Shown: in pieces, positions 24,112 through 39,223 of the stretch
Numbering within the stretch: position 1 is the stretch's first letter
Layout of the letters: the number at the start of each line of letters is the position of its first letter
Assembly (NCBI GenBank): GCA_025642075.2
Contig: JAODUO010000851.1
Span: 25,001-89,000, forward strand
Length of the DNA stretch: 64,000 bases
Direction: 5' to 3'
From: Ridgeia piscesae
Taxonomy: Eukaryota > Annelida > Polychaeta > Sabellida > Siboglinidae
Notes under the pieces: generated by a model
Told to the model about the DNA's origin: nothing
The model's input: only the letters and a program-made list of their open reading frames with translations
The model's database searches: none
Position numbers and translations under genes: made by a program

Positions 24112-25253
24112 GTCCGTGGTCGAACTGCTGTCACCTCACCGACTACTTGTTGTCGAGTCTCAGCTCGACCTGTCGACTGGCGTCCGACTGCGAACTTTGA
24201 TAATTATCAGTCATTTGACAGTTGCACATTCAGCCACCCGCTAGCCCTAAGCTATTACATGGACGTATGTCAAACAGGAACATTGTAATTGCAGCTTGAC
24301 AGTTCCTTTCAAACAGTCTATAGGGCCTGCAAGTGGGTCACGATACATGGCGTGACTCCGCGCGACTGGAGCTTATTGGGGACTAAGCGAGACTAATTGG
24401 GAACTGGACACAAGAATAATATTCTAACGATGGATGACAGTTGTAGCTTCCGACTGATAAATACTAGGAAAATCAGTTCATAAATGTCTTGTGTTATACG
24501 TTTCTTATCTTAAATGTCCGATTTAATATTGAGTTTACCACACTATCATAGACACATAGTGATTTACGTAGTGCAGATAATCGACACGATGCTAGGCTGT
24601 ATGTGTCTTTTACGGGATTTGCGTTTTTCATTGCTGTACGTTGTGGTTTCGATAAACACTTATATCTGACAAGTTGTCTATATGCACAGAATCATATCAC
24701 ATGTATACGTTTGGCCCAAATAGGTTGTACTGCGCGAAAACTGGCACTCTTCATTATTAGTCAAGATCGCCAAACACAAGTACTTGCCGCTATTGCCATG
24801 GCAACCACCATAATAATCGATTCAAATTCATGATTTCCGTTATCATTGTCACCGGCAAAGTGTTCCACTGCTTCTGCTTGTAATAATCCTTCGGACAATA
24901 TAACTGAAATACGCTATTTCGGGACAGTTCGATTATTACGACCAAAACAAAAGAAAGTCCTATATGTTAACATGGAGTATATGGACCTCCTGCCCCCAAC
25001 TGCCCCCAGCCTCGTTTTCGCGGCGAGACTTGCACGCCCTATTAAGTGAACGTGGTCGTGACCCAAATGTAGGACGTGTATTGTATACAACTCGGGGTTG
25101 GATGAACGAGGAAGCTATACATGTTGGTGTGTGGCCCTGGTACTATTGTACGCTATCACACGGACAACAAGTAGTAGCAATTTCACTTGTCCGGTGGAAA
25201 AATCCAGTTGTTGCGGGCTAGCAGACAAGCGGAATTTCGAGCCCTTAATGCCA
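24112..25253. other. 5' flank of the TLR gene, no other gene seen
   Basis: Probable promoter/5' UTR side of the TLR. Short forward ORFs at 24603-25221 show no family resemblance. I could not identify a specific regulatory motif with confidence. Confidence 0.45.
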
Positions 25254-26796
<1,543 letters not shown>

Positions 26797-27160
26797 CGGG
26801 ACGGGACGGGACGGGACGGGACGGGACGGGACGGGACGGGACGGGACGGGACGGGACGGGACGGGACGGGACGGGACGGGACGGGACGGGACGGGACGGG
26901 ACGGGACGGACGGACGGGACGGGACGGGACGGGACGGGACGGGACGGGACGGGACGGGACGGGACGGGACAGGACGGGACGGGACGGGACGGGACGGGAC
27001 GGGACGGGACGGGACGGGACGGGACGGGACGGGACGGGACGGGACGGGACGGGACGGGACGGGACGGGACGGGACGGGACGGGACGGGACGGGACAGGAC
27101 GGGACAGGACAGGACAGGACAGGACAGGACAGGACAGGACAGGACAGGACAGGACAGGAC
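26797..27160. repeat. Pentamer array (GGGAC)n passing into (AGGAC)n
   Basis: About 365 bp. GGGAC units dominate to about 27100, then AGGAC to 27160. Both strands have long open frames (GRDGT and RPVPS repeats) that follow from the pentamer. Confidence 0.97.
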
Positions 27161-28545
27161 ACTGCCGGTAGACGCTGTTGGCTGACACTGCTGGCCGACA
27201 CTGCTGGCCGACACTGATGGCCGACACTGCTGGCTGACATTGCAGGCTGACACTGCTGGCTGACACTGCTGACTGACACTGCTAGCTGACACTGCTGACT
27301 GACACTGCTGACTGACACTGCTGAGTGACACTGCTGACTGACACTGCTGACTGACACTGTTGGCAGACGCTGCTGGCTGACACTGCAGGCTGACACTGCT
27401 GACTGACACTGCTGGCTGACACTGCTGACTGACACTGCTGACTGACACTGCTGACTGACACTGCTGACTGACACTGCTGACTGACATTGCTGACTGACAC
27501 TGCTGACTGACACTGCTGACTGACACTGCTGACTGACACTGCTGACTGACACTGCTGACTGACACTGCTGACTGACACATTGCTGACTGGCACTGCTGGC
27601 CGACACTGCTGGCTGACACTGCTGACTGACACTGCCGATAGACGCTGTTGGCTGACACTGCAGGCTGACACTGCTGACTGACGCTGCTGGCTGACACTGC
27701 AGGCTGACACTGCAGGCTGACACTACTGACTGACACTGCTGGCTGACACTACTGACTGAACCTGCTGGCTGACACTGCTGACTGACACTGCCAGTAGACG
27801 CTGCTGGCTGACACTGCAGGCTGACACTGCAGGCTGACACTACTGACTGACACTGCTGGCTGACACTAATGACTGACACTGCTTGCTGACACTGCTGACT
27901 GACACTGCCAGTAGACGCTGCTGGCTGACACTGCAGGCTGACACTACTGACTGACACTGCTGGCTGACACTACTGACTGACACTGCTGGCTGACACTGCT
28001 GACTGACACTGCCAGGTAGACGCTGCTGGCTGACACTGCAGGCTGACACTGCTGACTGACACTGCTGACACTGCTTGCTGACACTGCTGACTGACACTGC
28101 TGGAGACGCTGCTGGCTGACACTGCAGGCTGACACTGCTGACTGACACTGCTGGCAGACGCTGTTGACTGACACTGCTGACTGACACTGCTGACTGACAC
28201 TGCTGGCAGACGCTGCTGGCTGACACTGCTGGCTTACACTGCTGACTGACACTGCTGGCAGACGCTGCTGGCTGACACTGCTGGCTGACACTGCTGGCAG
28301 ACGCTGCTGGCTGACACTGCTGACTAACACTGCTGACTGACACTGCTGACTGACACTGCTGACTGATATTGCTGGCTGACACTGCTGGCAGACGCTGCTG
28401 GCTGACACTGCTGACTGACACTGCTGACTGACATTGCAGGCTGACACTGCTGGCTGACGCTGCTGGCTGACACTGCTGACTGACACTGCTGACTGACACT
28501 GCTGACTGACACTGCTGACTGACACTGCTGGTTGACACTGGTGTA
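27161..28545. repeat. 1.4-kb minisatellite, 13-bp unit (ACTGCTGACTGAC)
   Basis: Roughly 106 units of ACTGCTGACTGAC with variants ACTGCTGGCTGAC, ACTGCAGGCTGAC and a linker carrying gcagacgctgctgg. All three reverse frames stay open and read SVSSVSQQCQSAV-like 13-residue repeats, as expected for a 13-bp unit. I see no reason to call them genes. Confidence 0.95.
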
Positions 28546-29189
28546 ATCAGCAGGTTCGACACCTGGCGGACGCGGATGACTTTGGACGTTGAATTGGAGA
28601 AATTATTAGGAAGGTGACAGTAGCTATATATTGCAGAAAGTATAACACTGACAATTCACATCAGTATACAAATATGATTACATTGACTCAAAACACATGT
28701 GTGCAACATAGATAGTGTACAGTGGATTACATAGTCAAAAATAGAGTTGAAACATAAGCATCATAAATTAGCACTTAGCATAGTTATCATAACTTTGTCC
28801 ATTAATACTGTATGGCAAATTGATTATCTGTTAGATGATTGTCGCTCACTAATTTTAACTATTTTTGGCGTGATCGGGCAACATAAGCTGCGGGTCTGGG
28901 AGATGCATGCATTGATAAACAAACGCCTTCAATACATGCTCCTTATCGGTACGTTCTCTGCACCTATGAATGGTGTCTGGCAAAAGAAATGCTGACACAA
29001 ATCACTAAACCCAGCAGATTGTAACAAACTTACATGATCGCCGAATATAGAAAGATTCGCAGACGTCAGTTAACAGTGTGACGAAACAGTTGCGGTCATC
29101 GTACATTGCGGAATTCGATTCAAATTAAGTACGTTTTTATTTGATTAACTTCCAAATCTATTTCCAAATCACATACTTATTCAATTCAT
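28546..29189. other. Non-coding sequence
   Basis: No gene recognised. At 28551 a tRNA T-arm-like hairpin (caggttcgacacctg) occurs alone, without the rest of a tRNA. Confidence 0.5.
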
Positions 29190-29700
29190 ATTTAGTTAGC
29201 AATTTGTTGTCATAAGGTCGAAATTGTTGCATGCACTGAATACTATGTCCATGTTATTCTGCATTAATGACACAGACGAGTGTCGAGAACGCAGCCATCA
29301 GCGAAGAAGAAATCGAGTGAAAATGTGCGTGCCATACTTGATGTGGATGTCATCGTCATCACGATCTCGGAAGGCGTCGGATAGCATGGCTGTGAACATT
29401 ACCATTCCCAACTTTTTAAACATAAAATCTCTACTATCTAGGAAAGCAGCGGAGGCATCGTTCTCGTGAAACTGTCTGACAGTGCCGATTAACTTGTCAA
29501 GATAACCCAATAATGTCGTTATTATCAAGATAATGTCGTTATTATCGGCTCATCCCATCGAAGATTTGCCAGTTCTATCCAGTTGGTGTAGAGACCGCGA
29601 TTCTGCTCCTGTTAATTTTCTGGAGTTAAAAAGCTGCACATATCATGTCAGTTGCGACTCTGGTTGCTCTGAAGCCGCACTGGGTCTCTGGAAGAAGACG
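29190..29700 (-). pseudogene. RTE-like LINE reverse-transcriptase fragment
   Basis: On the reverse strand, degraded (L)Q-K-NRSRIAVST (cf. LQEKCQEQNRDLYT) precedes LDKLIGTVRQFHE, then ASAAFLDSRDF, then MVMFTAMLSDAFRD and IHIKYGTH. MQNNMDIVFSACNNFDL follows in another frame. This is the RT palm region between the AFD and FADD motifs of RTE-type LINEs, but both catalytic motifs are lost to deletions. Confidence 0.7.
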
Positions 29701-30781
29701 ACAGTAATTGTGATGGAAAATCAAGCAATTTAGGCATCATCACGTTCAAGGGGCGCGGCAGATGATTACGTCAGCAAAGGCTTTTCTCTACCCCTGGCAT
29801 ATCCCTGCGAAAAATTCTTCAGTTCGTTTTAACGTTTGCCAATTAAATTGCCGACGACGAATATGGTTGGCCCCCGGCCATGTGATGTAATTTTGGGTGA
29901 TTTCAGCGACACGCTGCTCGTGTTACATGCAATGTTTAAGACGCGAATGGGCCATTATATTGGGATTCCCACCAATCGTATATTCGTCTTCAAATTAGGG
30001 TTCATATTTGTGCTGCTCCCATGGCTGATGCAGTAGCGACTAAAGAAGACAGTTGCTGTAATTGTATATGTCACTCAGACGGGTTTCGGAGACGATCAGC
30101 CAGGGGTATGTAGCGCAGCGCAGCGCAACGATCCGTGACTTGCGAGGGTGGGCCTTAGGCGGTTGATGGAACACTTCTAAAGACGACGTGGCTTGGAAAG
30201 TGCTGTGAACTTTTCAAAAAGGCACAGACCAGCAGTTATATAAACCTATATTAGGTTAGCATATATTCCAGGTTTTTGCTATTACAGATTGCCATACCTC
30301 AGCTACCGAAATGTGTCCTGCCAACGACATGTTTACGTCTGCCTGTGCCAAAGCAGTGTTTTATATATCACACAGACGATTGGAAATATGATATATTACA
30401 ACATGTAAAACGAATTACATAAAATAATTACTTTGACATAATAATAGTTTGACTGATGAATAGTTCAGGTCCATATCCAGGGGGCAAGGGTCCCCCTTCC
30501 CGCATCGGACGCCCGTGGTCAGCATATAGGTCAGCGTCGCAGTGGCTGGGATATGGCCTGATAAGCACGAAAAGAGTTGATTATTTATAACGGATATAGT
30601 TATGATATGTACGGTTCATTTAATTGCTGTGTCGTGCTGCGTTGCCCGCATGTCGCAATAAAGAATTACTATTATACAGCCTGTCTTAGAATGCCGCCCA
30701 TAACCACTGGTGATTGACATACTATGGGTCAAACTCAGAGGCGTAAGCCGGATTTTGCACTGGCAGGGACCATCCGACAAA

Positions 30782-30787
<6 letters not shown>
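29701..30787. other. Non-coding sequence
   Basis: No gene or known repeat recognised. Confidence 0.5.

Positions 30788-30835
<48 letters not shown>
30788..30835. repeat. (TA)n microsatellite
   Basis: Pure TA directly abutting the first arm of the fold-back structure. Confidence 0.95.
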
Positions 30836-30839
<4 letters not shown>

Positions 30840-31087
30840 CTACAAAGAGTGGGAGAAGAATGCAGAAAGGGAGTACCAGATAGAGGGAATTGGAGACTGC
30901 TGATCGAGAACGTAATGACAGAAGAGTGAGACGAAGAAAAAAGACAATGGAAATGGAAATCATGGTCAATTTCCATTGTCTTTTTTCTTCGTCTCACTCT
31001 TCTGTCATTACGTTCTCGATCAGCAGTCTCCAATTCCCTCTATCTGGTACTCCCTTTCTGCATTCTTCTCCCACTCTTTGTAGGTCT
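30836..31087. repeat. Near-perfect ~120-bp hairpin of LINE 3'-end sequence
   Basis: 30836-30958 is mirrored by 30970-31087 around a loop of about 11-19 nt; I see no mismatch by eye. Each arm encodes the extreme C-terminal region of an RTE-type ORF2 (RVGEECRKGVPDRGNWRLLIENVM). Confidence 0.85.
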
Positions 31088-31712
31088 CTATTTATGCCCC
31101 ATCGCATTTGCAATCTTCCTCGCCTCCTTTCCCATCCACTTTCTGGGCATCCACTCTCTTTGCCAGTTTTCCATCTCCCATTCTTTCCACATGACCGGCC
31201 CGTGTCAACTTACTCCTCGCCAAGGTCTTCTTAACACTGTCCTTCAGTTCGACCTCCACTCTCATTTTATCCATCTTCTCTTATCAACGCTCTTAACTAC
31301 CTCGATTCCTATCATCAGGTCGTTTTCGCAAACCTGGACCATCTATTGTTTTTCTGTTCGTGCCATCGTGTCTAGTGCATTCATGTATGTCGGGGTAACA
31401 CATGAGCTGAGCACATTTCATTTACGTTTACGTGATATGCGTCTATCTCTCATTACCTTTCGACTTTTCTCCAAGCGTTTGCCCCTGCTGTAATCCTCAT
31501 TATTACCAAAGCAAACTATCTAGTCGATTTTGCACTGGCTAATTAATGTCCTATAGTGAACGTTACATGTTGTGAAGTTGCTGGCTGAACGTCAACGCCT
31601 CATCATCTATGTTAAGGTAGGAATGTTTAATTGCATGGTAATATTTGACTACATGTTGATATTTGTTATGGTCTTTGTCACTAGATTTGGGAGATGTAGC
31701 GTTTTAAGCGAG
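30970..31712 (-). mobile_element. LINE 3'-end copy, inverted arm of a large fold-back
   Basis: Reverse-strand LINE tail. ELKDSVKKTLARSKLTRAGH, then VERMGDGKLAKRVDAQKVDG (about 31095-31270), is the C-terminal signature of RTE-like ORF2 proteins (cf. LRWAGHVERMGEERLTKRAD). It matches 31998-32688 in inverted orientation. The ends are almost identical; the middle (about 31330-31560) is diverged or replaced. Confidence 0.8.
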
Positions 31713-31720
31713 TTTGGTTT

Positions 31721-31722
<2 letters not shown>

Positions 31723-31792
<70 letters not shown>

Positions 31793-31800
31793 ATATATAC

Positions 31801-31865
<65 letters not shown>

Positions 31866-31882
31866 TACATACACATATATAC

Positions 31883-31930
<48 letters not shown>

Positions 31931-31960
31931 GTATATATGTGTATGTATGTGTGTGTATGT
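31723..31960. repeat. CA/TA microsatellite at the centre of the fold-back
   Basis: (CA)n, then (TA)n, CA/TA, (TA)n, and TG-rich sequence. It is itself roughly mirror-symmetric, like the flanking arms. Confidence 0.9.
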
Positions 31961-31997
31961 AGTATTATATATGTGAATGTATGTAATGTGTGTTGTT

Positions 31998-32730
31998 CAA
32001 ACAAACTCGCTTAAACCTACATCTCCAAATCTAGTGACAAGACCATAACAAATATCAACATGTAGTCAAATATTACCATGCAATTAAACATTCCTACTTA
32101 CATAGATGATGAGGCGTTGACAGCCACAACTTCACAACATGTAGTTCAAATTATTACCAGTGCAAAATACTAAATATTTGCTTTGTAAATGAGATTAATG
32201 AGGGAACGTTAGCAGGAAGTAAAAGTAACGAAGAAGGAATTGTCAGCCAGTGACGACATACAAGAATGCATAGAATAATGGACGAACAGAAAACAAAATG
32301 GTCCAGGTTTGCGAAAACGACCTGAGATAGGAATGAGGTAGTTAAGAGCGTTGATAAGAGAAGATGGATAAAATGAGAGTGGAGGTCGAACTGAAGGACA
32401 GTGTTAAGAAGACCTTGGCGAGGAGTAAGTTGACACGGGCCGGTCATGTGGAAAGAATGGGAGATGGAAAACTGGCAAAGAGAGTGGATGCCCAGAAAGT
32501 GGATGGGAAAGGAGGCGAGGAAGATTGCAATTGCGATGGGGCATAAATAGAGACCTACAAAGAGTGGGAGAAGAATGCAGAAAGGGAGTACCAGATAGAG
32601 GGAATTGGAGACTGCTGATCGAGAACGTAATGACAGAAGAGTGAGACGAAGAAAAAAGACAATGGAAATGGAAATCATGGTCAACTCACGCTGACGACAG
32701 GAATGCCAAGAAAAGAACAACAACAAAATA
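31998..32730 (+). mobile_element. LINE 3'-end copy, direct arm of the fold-back
   Basis: Forward copy of the tail at 30970-31712, with the same 60-codon ORF at 32364-32546 differing from its partner at one visible residue (K/N near the C-terminus). It continues past the inverted copy to about 32730 (KKRTTTKYKLAR). Confidence 0.8.
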
Positions 32731-33346
32731 CAAACTAGCCCGAGTCTAGTAACCGGGTAACCATTATTTTGAATCCTTTATAGTCATCACATATATTGAG
32801 AATGATGACACTGGCGTTGCCCTGTCGCCTCTTGGTCTGCAGCTAGCGACATACGTGGAGAATTCCTAACTTAATCATATTTGAATGGTGAAAGGGTAGG
32901 ACTGGGAAGGAAAATCTTACACAGGCATCCTTATACCCTCTGTCCTTTGCGACTCTGTGGATCAGGCAGCCAGTTACTGGTCCTTCGTTTCCGACCATCC
33001 TAATGTGTTCTGGCTACGCTAATGGTCAAACTAATAACATGAAGGAACAACGAATGCATTATAAGTTTAAATACAGTAGTTGTGAATTTAGTGATGCAAC
33101 ATTTATTGTCTTTTGTACTGATGTTACATTATTGTAATACAACTGCTAAACCTATACCCGTTTCCATAATTTCCGTTGCTGCTTGTTGTGTGCGTGCCTG
33201 CCTGTCTCTGTAGTTGGCCGCCTGCCTGACACCCCTTCATTTCTGCTCCAATCAGCCGGCGAATGTTCATGTTAACATATCTGTGCCGCTGTACACCTGA
33301 GTTCACACGCACCTTCATGGTCACTGTCTGTCTAATGTCATTACTT
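32731..33346. other. Non-coding sequence
   Basis: No gene recognised. Confidence 0.45.
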
Positions 33347-33520
33347 CGCAGCTACAAAGAAATAACATTTCTAATCAATCAGTCCTACACTCAGTGCTTC
33401 CAGAAATGTACACAAACGGCACGATGCAGTTCCTTTGAGCAGGACTACAGGCGAATGAACACCATTTGGTCGTATATCCCCAGTTTTGTCGCGGACGCGC
33501 GATATCTTGTATTGCTTAAT
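33347..33520 (+). other. Possible PAN/apple-like exon (weak)
   Basis: A good acceptor (ctaatgtcattacttcgcag) at about 33350 precedes SYTQCFQKCTQTARCSSFEQ, a cysteine pattern like PAN/apple modules. The open frame runs on to 33706 without a clear domain end or donor. If real it could be an upstream exon of the CUB/protease gene at 35225, but no splice chain connects them. Confidence 0.2.
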
Positions 33521-33706
33521 TACATAAGAAGAGCTCAGACCCTAATTGTGTGCTGCTGCTTCAAATCTGTAGCAAGTGTGTTCACGCCACGTTGCCTCAG
33601 TTCAACCAGATTTATGGTGGAGTTCCTGGTAGTGGTGGATATTTGTATACTAATAATCCTTTCGCGTTTATCACAGCGTGCTGTGTTAAGACGTCGAAAT
33701 AGGTAG

Positions 33707-34189
33707 GTAGTAATTATGGTTATAAATAAAGAAAAATCCTGAGTCTGATATCATTTGAGATATTCGCAGTTGAATGAACATCCGGGGATATAAATACTGA
33801 ATCGGGGTAAGCATGACTCAGACTGGACATCGTCACGGTGGTTGCATACAGTCGGCTATATACTCTCTGTCGCCACCCCAGGTGACTTACAGGCCTCCGT
33901 GAGTAGGCTGACGCGTGACAGATTTGTTTAAACCGCATCAAGAGCCGTTTTCAAGAAGGTGTTTCGCTTCAAGCTGCAAACTGTTAACAGTGAAGTCACA
34001 CGCAGTCGCTTAGGTCTTGTGTCGTCACAACTTACGTTAAGGTAAGTTTATCACACACATTTTAGACGAGTCGGTGTCAGGTTTTCCGACCGAAACACGT
34101 GTGTGAGTGAGTGTCTGTGTGGGTGTGCGTGCACGTGTATTTATCGGCGTGTGTATGTGTACGGGAGTTTGTGTCTATATGCGTGCGTC
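33707..34189. other. Non-coding sequence
   Basis: No gene recognised; ends in GT-rich sequence leading into the hexamer array. Confidence 0.4.
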
Positions 34190-34640
34190 TGTGTGCGCGT
34201 GCGCGTGCGCGTGCGCGTGCGCGTGCGCGTGCGCGTGCGCGTGCGCGTGCGCGTGCGCGTGCGCGTGCGCGTGCGCGTGCGCGTGCGCGTTCGCGTCGCG
34301 TGCGCGTTCGCGTTGCGCGTTCGCGTTCGCGTTCGCGTTCGCGTTCGCGTTCGCGTTCGCGTGCGCGTTCGCGTTCGCGTTCGCGTGCGCGTGCGCGTGC
34401 GTCTGGCGTTCGCGTTCGCGTGCGCGTTCGCGTTCGCGTTCGCGTTCGCGTTCGCGTTCGCGTTCGCGTTCGCGTTCGCGTTCGCGTTCGCGTTCGCGTT
34501 CGCGTTCGCGTCGCGTGCGTGTGCGCGTGCGCGTGCGCGTGCGCGTGCGCGTGCGCGTGCGCGTGCGCGTGCGCGTTCGCGTCGCGTGCGCGTGCGCGTG
34601 CGCGTGCGCGTGCGTGCGCGTGTGCGTGCGTGCGCGCTGT
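34190..34640. repeat. Hexamer array (GTGCGC/GTTCGC)n
   Basis: About 450 bp of GTGCGC and GTTCGC blocks with single-base slips. The GTTCGC block is the same hexamer as at 5735-5842. All forward frames are open by composition. Confidence 0.95.
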
Positions 34641-34830
34641 TGCGCTGTTGCGCTGTTGCGCTGTTGCGCTGTTGCGCTGTTGCGCTGTTGCGCTGTTGCG
34701 CTGTTGCGCTGTTGCGCTGTTGCGCTGTTGCGCTGTTGCGCTGTTGCGCTGTTGCGCTGTTGCGCTGTTGCGCTGTTGCGCTGTTGCGCTGGCGCTGGCG
34801 CGCTGGCGCGCTGGCGCGCTGGTTTGCGTT
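34637..34830. repeat. Octamer array (GCGCTGTT)n
   Basis: Nineteen or so copies of GCGCTGTT, ending in GGCGCGCT units. Frames read ALLRCCAV in 8-residue periods. Confidence 0.95.
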
Positions 34831-34912
34831 GTGTACGTTTTCGTTTAGCAACTGCAGTTTTATATGTTTGGGTCGCTGGACGACACAAGTTTGTAAACAA
34901 GGCGCTTAGCAC

Positions 34913-34982
34913 TGTTGCAGCGATAAAACATATTTAAATTATATTTTAAAATGAAAACAACAGGAGGCACACTCCATTTATT
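34913..34982 (+). repeat. Direct repeat of the segment upstream of the protease His exon
   Basis: gttgcagcgataaaa-atatttaaattat, then aacaacaggaggcac-ctcc, matches 36823-36897 (with a ~13-bp insertion in the latter). It indicates local tandem duplication within the protease locus. Confidence 0.75.
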
Positions 34983-35224
34983 GTTTTCCTATATACTAGA
35001 GTCAAATTGATTCTATAACATATAAATGCAACGTTAGCCCATGCATCTGTCTTACGTTAATGTCTTCACGCTTGCGTCATGTTGTCCAGCATCGCAAGAA
35101 ACAAACACCTCTTCAATTGGGTTCCGTGGCAAAATGGAATTCGGTCACATAACTAGTTTAATGACGGGAGACATTTTGCGATTTGAGAACACCACACATA
35201 ATCTTTTTCCTGTGGTGTTTCTAG

Positions 35225-38712
<3,488 letters not shown>

Positions 38713-38879
38713 GTACGAGCAATGAGGAAAGGACAGGTACAGTTGCCCTCCGCATTCTCGATGTGTTCCCAGCCTTCTCTTCCCACAACTACCCCAGCCT
38801 CGCAGTTTCTCCTTAGCAAGTTATCTCTAGTACGTCGCTATGTGTCTTATTTACGAAGTACTAATTGCTTTTAATTTAG

Positions 38880-38995
38880 TTTCTCCTTAATGGTTGCACC
38901 TGCGATCGCTGCAGAAAGGTGGTGCCGGTCTTGTCCGCACATTGGAGAATGTTTATTTTTCTATCACCCACACGAACAAAAAGAACCAACTTGGT
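38880..38995 (+). pseudogene. Fragment homologous to the two-TM ORF at 45049-45441
   Basis: tctcc-taatggttgc-c-tgc, then atcgctgcagaaaggtggtgcc-, then ttgtccgcaca, matches the reverse strand of 45068-45190, with about 37 bp missing in between. The frame reads SLQKGGAGLVRTLENV versus SLQKGGADLVRTMKNV. Confidence 0.7.
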
Positions 38996-39223
38996 TTAAT
39001 TACATAACACACATATATTTATAAAGTGATCTTCATCTCATATATGATGATATATACATATATTTGTATACATATAGTTATAATACAAGTCTCATGATAT
39101 GAAATATTACATTTAACAACTAATATCAACATACACTCAAACTTGATCATCACACGTGGTTCAAATGTTAAAGCCTGCATTTTCAGGTTGATCAGTCTAC
39201 GTGTGAGAATTCAATCCCAGTCC

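Noticed and set aside
28548..28566. tRNA T-arm-like hairpin with B-box-like word ggttcgacacc
   Set aside because: No D-arm, anticodon arm or acceptor stem can be built around it; adjacent sequence is minisatellite.
34103..34937. Five overlapping 230-276-codon ORFs
   Set aside because: Hexamer and octamer arrays; no non-repeat coding sequence.
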